DNA of 64,000 bases, taken from positions 372,001 to 436,000 of the forward strand of contig JANUWI010000017.1 in NCBI GenBank assembly GCA_025504975.1. The letters run 5' to 3'. Shown piece by piece: positions 1 through 8,982 of this stretch. The notes beneath the pieces are model-generated. The model saw nothing but the letters and a program-made list of their open reading frames with translations. It ran no database searches and was not told where the DNA came from. The translations under genes and the position numbers were made by a program. This stretch comes from Plenodomus lindquistii (taxonomy: Eukaryota > Ascomycota > Dothideomycetes > Pleosporales > Leptosphaeriaceae). How positions within the stretch are numbered: position 1 is the stretch's first letter; each line of letters begins with the position of its first letter.

Positions 1-736
1 TAGGTGTCGGTGTCAGTCTCCTTGACATTCTCAGTCTCCTCCAGGGGCTTTTGCCCAATTACCTCAATCCAGTAGCCATCAGGGTCCAGCACAAAAGCGA
101 TATGGCGCATGCGCCCGTCGGTCAACTGAAATAATATAGCAATTAGTAATACACTAGAGGCTAGAAAGAAACTTTTCCTAACCTTCTTTTGAAACTTGTA
201 GCCTGCATCCTCCAAACGCTGACAGGCTGCTTGCAAGTTGTCGACGGAAATGCACAGGTGGCCAAAGCCTTTGTAAGGTTCTGTGTTGCCATTTGTGATT
301 GAGTAATTAGGATCATCCTCGGTGCCATAATTGTGTGTGAGCTCGACGATACCCTCGCGATCTGTCCAATGATTGCCATGGGATACTGCTTTGGGTGAAT
401 CATATGCTAAGAAGTACACGTCGAACTTTGCGTCGGGCATCTTGATCTGATTGATCTGTTTCATACCAAGGAACTGGTAGAACTCGAGTGACCGCTTGGG
501 ATCCTTGATGCGAAGCCTGGGAAGGTTTAGCGGCCGACTAAATGCAGGTTGAGTTCTGTACGCAAGACATTGGATGCTCACATTGAATGGTTTAGCTTGT
601 AGCTAGATGTTTGTGTGGCCATGACTGCTAAACCTCGAAAAAAACTGGTTGATGAGCTTGTTGCTGCTGAAACGCGCGGTCTGAAAGGTGATATTTGTCG
701 AGATGTTTTGGAGATCAGTGATCGTAGCAGCAGCAT
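1..736 (-). CDS. GLO1: Glyoxalase I (lactoylglutathione lyase), 3' end cut by window edge
   Basis: Converts the hemithioacetal of methylglyoxal and glutathione to S-lactoylglutathione, the first step of methylglyoxal detoxification. Exons 736-582, 516-183 and 125-1 are joined by introns of 65 nt (517-581) and 57 nt (126-182), both GT-AG and phase-consistent. The join across intron 1 gives NHSMLRIKDPKRSLEFY, the typical N-terminus of the family. The metal-ligand positions of a single-domain glyoxalase are all visible: His in NHSM, Glu in GIVELTHN, His in GFGHL and Glu in YWIEVIG. The first ATG (736) adds about 38 Arg/Ser-rich residues resembling a mitochondrial presequence before a second in-frame Met (MATQTSS), so both organellar and cytosolic forms are possible. 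The last codons lie beyond position 1. Identity is near certain; the start is less so. Confidence 0.93.
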
Positions 737-1629
737 GGGATTGTTGTTTAGTTTAGTGTTGCTCGATGAGACGAACGCTCTCACTTCCGTGTGACGACGT
801 CGACCCCTCCCCTCCCTCACCCAAAACATTTGCAATTACCCCTCGCCCGGATTTACTCGGCTATAAGCGCAAGGACTAGATTACGACGGCCAACATCATG
901 GACATTGTACACCTAAACGTCCTTCAAAACTCGGCATCGTCCTCAATGTACTCAGGTCATTGTATACTGTCCTTCATAAGCTCGCATGTAGCCATTCCAA
1001 ACCATCAAGTATTGTTCTCAGTCAGCCTCAGCGCGGCTCACGCGTGACATGTTGCCCAGCCCCGTGCAGTATGTCGCGCACAGCATGTCCTCGGGACACT
1101 CACAATGCCGGCGCAGACTGCAAAGACTAATTGGCGGTGCATGGTAGATGACTGCAACAGAGCTAAACCTGTAGGTACTTGATGACTTGGAGTCTCCTAC
1201 GTGCTTGGACGCGATCAATACGGAACAGAGGCTCGGCAGGATAGCTGTGCCGGCAATAGATGACCGCCGATGGTCATAGCTTTCCCAGCTGCCGCTCCTC
1301 TCCAACGTCACCATGCGCAGGACCATGACATGCACTTACTAGCCTTACACGCCGACGGTCCTTCCATAGTGGCGTGGCGCATCCATCTGAGCTTTCTGCT
1401 CGTTTTACAGGCCGCTGCTTGTTTGTCTTTGTAGCGTGCGCGACCTGGATTGCGACAGCGACTCTCCGTCCGCCGTCAACCAGGTACGCGGAGCCCTCCA
1501 ACATCATGCACCTGTTACAGCGCGCCCCAGCACACAGCCTTACCCTCGTGACTGTGGACTACTGCTCGTTATAATCATTGACCTGGCGTCCTACCCCTAT
1601 CGGCATCAGCTTTTCATCAATATCTAACC
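737..1629. other. Intergenic, divergent promoter region
   Basis: Lies between the divergent glyoxalase and Roadblock genes and must hold both promoters. Short open frames on both strands lack family resemblance and fungal codon bias. I see no RNA gene or mobile element. Confidence 0.6.
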
Positions 1630-2366
1630 ATGCAAGCGGTCGCAGCAAGACCAATGATCAACATCGCGAAGGTCAGCGAGTGGCTCACACAAAATGCCAA
1701 CGAGCAGCTGTACCCCCGGCTTTTGTAAGCAACGCCGTCCCAGTAGCTACTGTCTGTGCTAATGTAGCCAGCCTGATGTCGCCTAATGGAACGTTGCTAG
1801 CCTATTCCAAACCTGTGGACATCAAGGAGCTTCGCGACCAAGCTGCGCTGATCTCCATGGTCTGGAAAGACAATTGCGCCGGAAGAGAAAAGCTGCCATT
1901 ACGGACAGATTCAGCGCAAGAGTCCCACTTGAAACCTGCGCTGAAAACACTTACCGTGGAAACTGAAGACTGCAACATCATTGTGCGCTTCTTGCAACCA
2001 GAGCTGCTGTTAGTGCTCGTTGGTACCATTCCCCCAAGCAGGCGGCAAAGATTTCGCATCACCGCAGAGGGCTACGACGATTCGCGGTATCCCGAGACTG
2101 ATGGCCTCAGTTCTCGCCCAGGCTCAAGCTCAAGACTTGTTCAAATCGACGGTGCGGCTGAGAGTTCTGCGAACCTCAGTGGCGAACGTAGCCTTGCCAA
2201 GGGTAAAGCTGCGTCGATTGCTAGCAACATGAGCCAACGCGAGAGAGACATCAGAACAGGCACATTACACGTGCAGCGAAAGAGGCTGGATGCACTTGCG
2301 GACTACGTGTTGAGGGACTTTGAGGATACCGGGTTCGTTATGCCAGCGGACTCGGATCTCCAATAG
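1630..2366 (+). CDS. Roadblock/LC7-domain protein, LAMTOR2/Ego3-like
   Basis: Exons 1630-1724 and 1772-2366 with a 47-nt intron (1725-1771) give 229 residues. The N-terminal ~125 residues have a Roadblock/LC7 layout: a starting helix, a strand ending in SPNGTLLAYSKP, the helix with ISMVWKDN, and the C-terminal strand NIIVRFLQPELLLVLVG. The closest match I recognise is LAMTOR2 of the Ragulator complex (Ego3 in the yeast EGO complex), which scaffolds Rag GTPases on lysosomal or vacuolar membranes for TORC1 signalling; this assignment is inference. A ~90-residue polar tail rich in Ser, Arg and Glu follows, which the ~125-residue animal protein lacks. The acceptor CCAG at 1771 was chosen because the nearer TAG breaks the frame. 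A dynein-associated Roadblock protein remains possible. Confidence 0.72.
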
Positions 2367-2862
2367 CGCGGGATGGATGAGAAATCCACTGTAAGTTTGT
2401 GTTCCGTAGCGCGATTTCCTTGGTCTTGCAGCTTTGGCGGGAGTCTGTGTTGCGCTGTACGACTACTATTACAAGGCGAATCGATCAGGGTAGTATTCGA
2501 TGCCGGTCTACCCTTTCGATCGCTGTTATCAGACGCTGATCGTGTATGATGATGTCTGTAGCGGCTCTATGTTAGCCGAACTTTCATGGTTTAAGGGTTC
2601 TTGCGGTACCAGATTGCGCAAGAATGTCGAGATTCGAATGGTGAATAAGGCAGATACCCATGGCTCTTGCAACGATCAGTTTCCGCTTTTTTGTATTGGT
2701 TGAGAACTTGACATAGAGATCACATTCGCAACTTTCATCCCGTTTTCATGACGTACACAATTGCATGCCTTGGTTTTTATTTCTAAGGGCATGCTGCATG
2801 GGATTCACTCGGTATTACACACAAATTTCCACTAACGTTGATGTAAACCACAACACACCCAG
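2367..2862. other. Intergenic between convergent genes
   Basis: Holds the 3' ends of the Roadblock gene and the MOSC/reductase gene. A 67-codon frame at 2500-2703 has no recognisable homology. Nothing else seen. Confidence 0.6.
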
Positions 2863-4545
2863 CTACAGATCCAGCACGATTCTCCCAACGCCCCTGCTAA
2901 CACAAGTCAACATACTCGTCTCCTTCTCATGATCCAACAGCCCAGTTCCTCGATGCTCAATCCTCCCAGCACACACATCCACCTTACAGGTCCCGCAATT
3001 TCCAACCTCACACGAGCTCTCGACGTCCATGCCCACAGATTTCAGTGCATCAAGTAGAGACTGCGCCGTTCCTACTTCGACAATTCTCTGACTGTGCTTC
3101 AACTCAGCTGTAAATGGGTCGCCCGACGTGACGACTGTGAAGGTCTCTATGTGTACCGAGGAATCTGGAATATTGTAGGATTGCGCAACAGTTCTGACGG
3201 CTTTCACCAAGCGGTTAGGACCGCAGGTATAGATGTGCGTGCGGGTGTCAGCGTGGCAGAGGATGGAGGAAACATTCATTCTTTGACCGAGAGACTTGCG
3301 ATATAGCGTCGCTTTCGACCCAAGAGAGGCGATGCGAGACTCGAACGGTACCTGATCGGAGACCGCATAGTGAATTTGGAAATTCTGACTCGTACTCTGT
3401 AGATGGTCCGCTGCGGCGAGGAATGCTGTGATGCCAATCCCACCTGCGATGATGATATGCTCGTCTGCGTCTCTAGCAAGTGGAAATGTCGTGGTAATAT
3501 GGCTAATGGAAAGCAGGTCCCCCACTTTCACGTTTTCATGGAGATATTTTGAGCCACCGCGGGTTTGCGGATCGAGCGCAACGCCGAGCTCGAAACGCTT
3601 TGATGTGCCACCGACGACAGAGTACGCGCGTACAAGCTTGCCACCCAATTTCAAGCGTACGTGACTTCCTGGCTCGACGGGAATGGGGTCTTTGGTACCA
3701 TCAATTGCTTCGAAAGCGAAAGCAGTCACTGTGCTGGTCTCCTTCCTCTTCTCGACAAGACGAAACTCGCCCCACGTGTCCATCTCCTCGGTTTCCCCTC
3801 CGAACATCCTGCTATTCTGATCTTCTGTTATTCCCTTCGCCAAACGCGCCTTGAACTTGTTCTTGATATCGTCGCCCAGAGGTCCAAGTTCCACAATCTC
3901 CTTCATGATCTTCACATTATCCGTTTCAAGGAAGAGGTAGTACATGACCCTTGCAACACTCCATTCCGGCAATGGACGCCCGAGCAGGTGAATCATATCA
4001 CCTGCTTGCACAACACCGGGCGTAACGACGCGATACAACCAGCCTGTACGCAAAAGTGTCTGTGTACGTCTTGACATGTCCCTCGTCTCAAAGCGATGGT
4101 TTAGTTTATAACATGGCGCGCGAGGTTCGCTGACCTCAACGACGACATTGCCAATTGCCAGACGATCGCCAATGCACACAGTTTTTTCGCTGATCTGATA
4201 GCTGAACAGGTTCTCTCCGAAGCTACCGGGCTTGAACAGATGGGCAGATGTGGGGATCTCGATCTTCCAGTCCTCGTAGTGGGCGGTGCAATAATGGAGA
4301 AGTGCTTTGTCGGGGCTACGATGTGGTTCAAAGGCGTGTTCGTCACTTACAATGCCGTTCTTCGTGAGGTGTACAGGGCCTGGCAGGGGTGCCTTGAAAA
4401 TGGCAGATTCGATGCGACCGTTGGCGAGGGACTTCTTGATGCGGCCGGCGCGGAGCTGGATGAGGGGGAAGGGTGCGAAAGGTGGAGGGTTTCTGAGCGT
4501 CTCCGGGTCCGGCGGTGGAGGTGCTCTCCAGCTTGAAGTCGCCAT
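2863..4545 (-). CDS. MOSC / 3-alpha / FNR-type reductase with C-terminal 2Fe-2S ferredoxin domain
   Basis: A single-exon 560-residue fusion. Residues ~30-175 form a MOSC domain with the cofactor-binding Cys in SEPRAPCYKLNHRF. Residues ~190-235 (EWSVARVMYYLFL) match the 3-alpha domain that follows MOSC in YiiM-like proteins. Residues ~260-470 are a ferredoxin-reductase module, with RAYSVVGG as the flavin-binding strand, the nucleotide-binding loop AGGIGITAFLAA and the CGPNRLV motif. The last ~80 residues are a plant-type ferredoxin with C-x4-C-x2-C (CEVGNCGTC) and a distal Cys in MLTCVSR. This predicts electron flow from NAD(P)H through flavin and 2Fe-2S to a molybdenum-cofactor site, by analogy to MOSC reductases of N-hydroxylated compounds. 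The substrate is unknown. The ATG follows an untranslated leader without upstream homology. Confidence 0.9.
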   Translation of the reverse strand: MATSSWRAPPPPDPETLRNPPPFAPFPLIQLRAGRIKKSLANGRIESAIFKAPLPGPVHLTKNGIVSDEHAFEPHRSPDKALLHYCTAHYEDWKIEIPTSAHLFKPGSFGENLFSYQISEKTVCIGDRLAIGNVVVEVSEPRAPCYKLNHRFETRDMSRRTQTLLRTGWLYRVVTPGVVQAGDMIHLLGRPLPEWSVARVMYYLFLETDNVKIMKEIVELGPLGDDIKNKFKARLAKGITEDQNSRMFGGETEEMDTWGEFRLVEKRKETSTVTAFAFEAIDGTKDPIPVEPGSHVRLKLGGKLVRAYSVVGGTSKRFELGVALDPQTRGGSKYLHENVKVGDLLSISHITTTFPLARDADEHIIIAGGIGITAFLAAADHLQSTSQNFQIHYAVSDQVPFESRIASLGSKATLYRKSLGQRMNVSSILCHADTRTHIYTCGPNRLVKAVRTVAQSYNIPDSSVHIETFTVVTSGDPFTAELKHSQRIVEVGTAQSLLDALKSVGMDVESSCEVGNCGTCKVDVCAGRIEHRGTGLLDHEKETSMLTCVSRGVGRIVLDL

Positions 4546-5236
4546 CTTGCTTGCTGAGTTGATGATTGATTGAGATTGCTCTTGGTACCTGTCCTAAGTC
4601 AGGATCGAGTTGATGAAGGCAAAAAACGTTCGAGCCCCCAAGCGTTGCCTTGTATATATACAGGGCAGCCGTTTGGTGCTTTCTTTTCGTTGATTACCCG
4701 AAGTTAAGAACTGCAAAAGAGACTCACGAACGAAGCGCCACAACAGGCAGAAGCGCTCAGCCAGTCACCCATGCGATATGGCACCTTCTCCGAGAATACA
4801 TAGTAGTGGCTAGCGTCTCAATGTACTTATCGCGATTGGTGGAGGAACAGAGTGGAGTGAACGGTCGGATATGGGGCTGACCCCCCGAGGCCACACTAGC
4901 GGTCCAGTTCAGCCTCTTCACCTTGCAAAACATGAGTCTCACCTAGACTATTGCTATGCACTCGCAAGATCCTAGGCAGTGGTTGTGAATGGGTCGAGTC
5001 ACGTGGCTGCAGAGCCTGAGGTCGGGTGGACATTTTGAGATGCTATGACGTCACTGTTAGCGTTTGTGACGGAGCTTCACACGCGCTGCTTGCGACATGA
5101 CGCCGTCACCGCCATTGAGAGCTGCACTGTGGTTGAGAACATCTGCCCCCTTCCCCATCCAATCCCAAGTATACTCCTACAATCCAATTGCCCGCGGAGA
5201 CGAACCAAGACCCAGTTCCACCGCCCATCAAACACC
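4546..5236. other. Intergenic, divergent promoter region
   Basis: Separates the MOSC/reductase gene (minus) from a small mitochondrial-type gene (plus). Holds a TATATATA-like run near 4651 and a perfect TGACGTCA palindrome at 5046, listed separately. No gene recognised. Confidence 0.6.
5046..5053. promoter_or_regulatory. CRE/ATF-type bZIP palindrome TGACGTCA
   Basis: Exact 8-bp palindrome bound by ATF/CREB-family bZIP factors (Atf1/AtfA in fungi), 184 nt before the ATG at 5237. A second exact copy precedes the next gene. On visual scan these are the only two exact copies in the window. Function is inferred. Confidence 0.5.
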
Positions 5237-5635
5237 ATGTTCCGCTTCCAACCAGCACGCGCCGTCCAGCGCACCTGCAGACAACCCACGCCTTTCGTCG
5301 CACGCGCTCGCTTCCTCTCATCCAGCCCAATGCGCGCTGCGACAAAGGGTGCCGAGGACAAGGACAGCCTGAAGCCCACGTCCACAGAGTACTCAAAGTC
5401 GGGTTCCGACGACAGCGCAGCCCACTCTGACGCTGCATTCAACCCCAACACGACCAGCCCCGAAGCAGCAGAAGAGACGGCAGAGAAGGAGGCCGGAGGC
5501 AAGGCGAACAGCCTGAACGCAAGCCCAGGCAACAAGGACATCAGCGAGCCCAATGCAGCGAATGATGGCGACAATGGAGGTGCGCCTCAGAAGAAGCAGA
5601 GCGGTGGTGGCAGTGCGCCCAAGAATGGATCGTGA
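5237..5635 (+). CDS. Small hydrophilic protein with mitochondrial-type presequence
   Basis: Single-exon, 132 residues. The first ~35 residues are Arg/Ala/Ser-rich without acidic residues and contain RARFLSSSPMRA, typical of a matrix-targeting signal with a cleavage site around the FLSSS motif. The rest is polar and probably disordered, with STEYSKSGSDD, a Glu/Ala-rich helix-forming stretch and a Gly/Lys/Ser tail. It looks like a family of short conserved fungal proteins of unknown function; I cannot name it. The ATG at 5237 starts the presequence, and upstream in-frame codons lack coding character. The next gene downstream on the same strand has the same plan of presequence plus polar body. 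Confidence 0.7.
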   Translation: MFRFQPARAVQRTCRQPTPFVARARFLSSSPMRAATKGAEDKDSLKPTSTEYSKSGSDDSAAHSDAAFNPNTTSPEAAEETAEKEAGGKANSLNASPGNKDISEPNAANDGDNGGAPQKKQSGGGSAPKNGS

Positions 5636-6104
5636 GCCTGGGATGATGGTCAAACAACACGCACGGTGATGCTACGAGTAATCAAAGGGCAAACATCACA
5701 GCCAGTAGTCGAGCAAGCTCATGACATGTTGCACATGTATTGGATTGCCAAGATCGCAACAGTCGTCTGTATCTTGATGCGCATTGCTATGCTCGACTCA
5801 TTCACAGCCCAAGTTCCATCCCGAATGTCCACTACAAGAGCAAATCAATCCATGTTGCTTTCCCCCAGTACCCCTGCATCTGACCTTCTCGCCATAGCCA
5901 AATATCCGTGTATCCATGTCGGTGGGCCGAGGGATCTACACCTGCCGTGCATGCGTGACGTCAGAGGTAATTGCCAACATTCGCAGACTTGTTCGAAATC
6001 CTCGACACAGTACAAGACACACAATCAATATCCCGCTGTAAACACAAGGACACAAACAGCACCTCCCCAAGAGAAACACTTCACTTCTACACGAATCATA
6101 CGCA
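5636..6104. other. Intergenic, promoter of the second small mitochondrial-type gene
   Basis: Mostly the 3' region of the preceding gene and promoter of the next. Long open frames cross it on both strands but look non-coding. The TGACGTCA at 5956 is the only motif I can support. Confidence 0.6.
5956..5963. promoter_or_regulatory. CRE/ATF-type bZIP palindrome TGACGTCA
   Basis: Second exact copy of the palindrome, 142 nt before the ATG at 6105. Position and spacing resemble the copy before 5237, suggesting shared control by a stress-type bZIP factor (inference). Confidence 0.5.
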
Positions 6105-6428
6105 ATGCCTTCCCGTACTCTCCTCTCAGCTTCCCGCCCCATGCGTACTCTCCGCACACCCCTCGCATCCACCGCACGCCGCACCCTCACCACCACACCA
6201 CGATTCATGATCAAAGAAGACGCGGACCGCACACCGGAACAAGTCGAGCAAGCAAAGCAAGAGCAGCTCAAGGAACAACAACAAGGACAAGGACGATGGC
6301 GCGAGGACCTTGCCAGTTCTGGGGAGAGCAACATCGCGGCCGATAAGCAAAAGGTGCAAGATCATGATAGCCATATGAAGGATTTGCAGAAGGAGACTGC
6401 GGCCAAGGGGGAGAAGGGGCAGATCTAA
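6105..6428 (+). CDS. Small mitochondrial-type protein with charged helix
   Basis: Single-exon, 107 residues. An Arg/Ser/Thr-rich N-terminus with TARRTLTTTPRFM reads as a mitochondrial presequence of ~35 residues. The body is a highly charged, probably helical or disordered segment (TPEQVEQAKQEQLKEQQQ, then GRWREDLASSGESNIAADK and HDSHMKDLQKE). I recognise it as a type of small conserved ascomycete mitochondrial protein but cannot give a function. Its charge pattern recalls the IF1 ATPase inhibitor, but I see no specific signature, so I do not call it that. The short leader before the ATG (acgaatcatacgca) gives no competing start. Confidence 0.72.
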   Translation: MPSRTLLSASRPMRTLRTPLASTARRTLTTTPRFMIKEDADRTPEQVEQAKQEQLKEQQQGQGRWREDLASSGESNIAADKQKVQDHDSHMKDLQKETAAKGEKGQI

Positions 6429-7857
6429 ATACTGTGATTGGGTTCGGGAGAAGGCTAGAATGTACCCGGGGAAAAATGCACTTGCCTGTGGAACGACTTT
6501 GATCTGTGGAAGAGCGGGATTCGGAACTCCACTGGTAATGCGCTGCATAACCGCAAAGTATGTTTTGTCTCGCCGTTGTGAAAGCGATCTGGTGCTGGAA
6601 CGTTGACCCGTTAGACCAACTAGCGTAGCCAAACAAGATATTCAGACTGTACATAATCACCACAAGCAGGTGAGCAATTTCAATGAAAAACGCCAGGTTT
6701 ATGAAAGCTTCACCGAACCCAAGACTCGGACATTTTTCTTAAGATATTAACACCTCACCAAGATCTCGCATCATGCCTATACGTCCCACCACTTCCATAC
6801 TCACACTCCCTGGCCTAGCACCCCGTCTTCAGACTATTAAACGCACCGGGAACATCACTAATGTCGCCATTGTTATCCATGGAATCTCCATCCAGAAGGA
6901 GAGCATAATCCCAACAAATGGCGGACCGTGATTATCAATCGTATCAAGGAGATTGCCAGGATCACAAAGCCAGACGAGGTGCCTCGGGTACAAGATACTA
7001 TCTTTGAGGTAATCTATCACCGTCTCATCAGTGTGCGGCCATAGAGTGTCCTATGGGTAACAGAATAGGATCTCAAGAACGCCAAGATGACTATCGAAGC
7101 TTAACAGAATCGGGAGACAAGGGAAAGAGAGGAGCAAGAGGAGCAAGAAGCAGCGCGGAAGATTCTCCATCACACAACGGTATTCTAAGTCGAGAATGTT
7201 GTCAGGCACAGTTTCGAGGCGAGCAGATTGGCAGGACATGAGGAACCGATGAAGGCTGTCATGTGTGACGATTCATACAAAAAGAAATCGTGACAACAAG
7301 GCTTCACCTTGCATCAATTCAACGCTGAACTTTATCTCGACAGATCTAAGCCTCGAGGCCAAGGGTTCTCCTACCATCTTGGTTATGTATCAGAAAGCAT
7401 TTGTCGCCTGACGCGTTTCCAGGATGCTCGTGGACACATGTCTGGATCTTGACCTTTCTGTTGAAATTTCGATGCATAATGGGTGCAGACGTCGCGGTCG
7501 AACACATGGTTGTCGAAGTTACTCTAGGTAGATGGTGATCTATCCATGTTTGGTGCGATGTTGCGATGGCGGGGCTCGGTACTGTTAACTACCGCCCAGG
7601 GTTGCCCGCCCAAGATTGGATTGCGGATCCGAAACTGAGATCCACTGCTGCGATTGCACCTTTCCAATCCCATGTGCGGCTCTCAAAGGCGCTGTGGAAG
7701 AGGGGAATTTCATGGAGCCGCAAGATGTTCTTATGGTATATAATGCGCATGTCGAGTCTCGGGCCCTGGCTCTGGCTCTTCCCACGTAATTAGCAACCGG
7801 ATTGATCACTGCAAGTCCTACCTTAACAGATCCGACCGACCGCGCAATCATACAACC
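6429..7857. other. Gene-poor stretch, possible decayed gene at ~6774-7260
   Basis: No intact gene found. Plus-strand pieces at ~6774-6932, 6928-7035 and 7080-7190 show protein-like character (for example KEIARITKPDEVPRVQDTIFEV and a Glu/Gln/Arg-rich coiled-coil-like stretch) but are broken by stops and frame changes that I could not resolve with plausible introns. It may be a decayed gene or chance. The remainder is the promoter of the gene at 7858. Confidence 0.4.
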
Positions 7858-8430
7858 ATGCCGTCCATCCACCCCGCAATCGACAACGGTATCACCAAGG
7901 GCGACTCCAATTTCTCTGGCGGCAAATTGCGCTGCCACTGCCCCTCCAACAAGGTCGAAGTCACACTTGGCGGCAATGTCGCGTTCAACCACGCCTGCGG
8001 CTGCAGCAAGTGCTGGAAGCCTAAGGGCGCCTTGTTCTCCGTCGTGGGCGTCATCCCGGTAGACCAAGTTTCCGTCACAGCCAACGGCAACAAACTCACC
8101 ATCGTCGACGAGTCGGCTGCGATCCAGCGCAACGCGTGCAAAGAGTGCGGCGTACACCTCTTCGGTCGCATCCACGTCGATCATGCGTTCAAGGGCCTGG
8201 ATTTTGTACACGTCGAGCTGAGCGACAAGAAAGGCTGGCAAGAGCCTCAATTTGCGGCTTTCGTGAGCAGCATCATCGAGCAAGGATTCGATCCCGCGGA
8301 AATGGACAGCATCCGCAACAAGTTCAAGAGCGTCGGTTTGGAGCCGTACGATGTGCTGAACCCCACGTTGATGGACCTGATAGCGACTCATACGGCCAAG
8401 AAAAGTGGGAAGCTGTCTTCGAAGTTGTGA
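7858..8430 (+). CDS. S-(hydroxymethyl)glutathione synthase, glutathione-dependent formaldehyde-activating enzyme
   Basis: Single-exon, 190 residues, the usual length of the GFA family. It accelerates formation of S-hydroxymethylglutathione from formaldehyde and glutathione, feeding formaldehyde dehydrogenase. The zinc-ligand pattern is complete: CHC near residue 26, CGCSKC near residue 49 and CKEC near residue 96, with the family stretch CKECGVHLFGRI. The C-terminal half keeps the expected order FVHVELSDKKGWQEPQFAAFVSS followed by a helical tail. The start at 7858 (MPSIHPAIDNG) matches the family N-terminus. Alternative functions within the wider GFA/CENP-V fold exist, but length and motifs favour true GFA. 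Confidence 0.92.
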   Translation: MPSIHPAIDNGITKGDSNFSGGKLRCHCPSNKVEVTLGGNVAFNHACGCSKCWKPKGALFSVVGVIPVDQVSVTANGNKLTIVDESAAIQRNACKECGVHLFGRIHVDHAFKGLDFVHVELSDKKGWQEPQFAAFVSSIIEQGFDPAEMDSIRNKFKSVGLEPYDVLNPTLMDLIATHTAKKSGKLSSKL

Positions 8431-8982
8431 TTGAGCGTACGTAGAAGGATTTCGGGAGCCTGACAATAGAGATTCATGTCGATTACTCTGGCGCAATGAA
8501 TGGGTCGTGTTGATGCAAGAACACAACAGGTAGAAGAATACAACTTGAGACCATAGCAATCCTGAGTACCGTGATTACCCAATTTACCGTCGCTCCCCAG
8601 ATACCCCCACCCTCTTCTCAGCCCAGTCAGTAACTTATGATCACATGCCAGGATACACCGTCTGCGCGCTGCAATTACTCGCCGAATATTCCAAGTTGCG
8701 TGATTCTGGAGGTCCAGTCTTTCAAGCCGCCCCGCTCTCCAGTATGTCTCCCCTCACTCCAGGTTACCCATGTCACGGGCCTGATGGCGCCGTAGACATC
8801 CATGCCTCGGCTCGGCCATTGCGGACTTTAGGTACCGCTACCCCCCAAGGCCCTTGTCCTCGCAGTCTCGTACTAGATACCTGTCAAAGATATTTTGCTC
8901 GAGCGTCTGCTCCTCACACTGAGGCAGTTGATTACCTCCACCCACATCCGACTCCATCGGCCCTGTGACTGTCACTGTCAGA
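8431..8982. other. Intergenic
   Basis: 3' region of the formaldehyde-activating enzyme gene and promoter of the esterase gene on the same strand. No motif or RNA gene recognised. Confidence 0.6.

Noticed and set aside
5666..6346. 226-codon plus-strand frame spanning the promoter and start of the gene at 6105
   Set aside because: It reads through the CRE promoter and overlaps the mitochondrial-type gene in another frame; composition is not protein-like.
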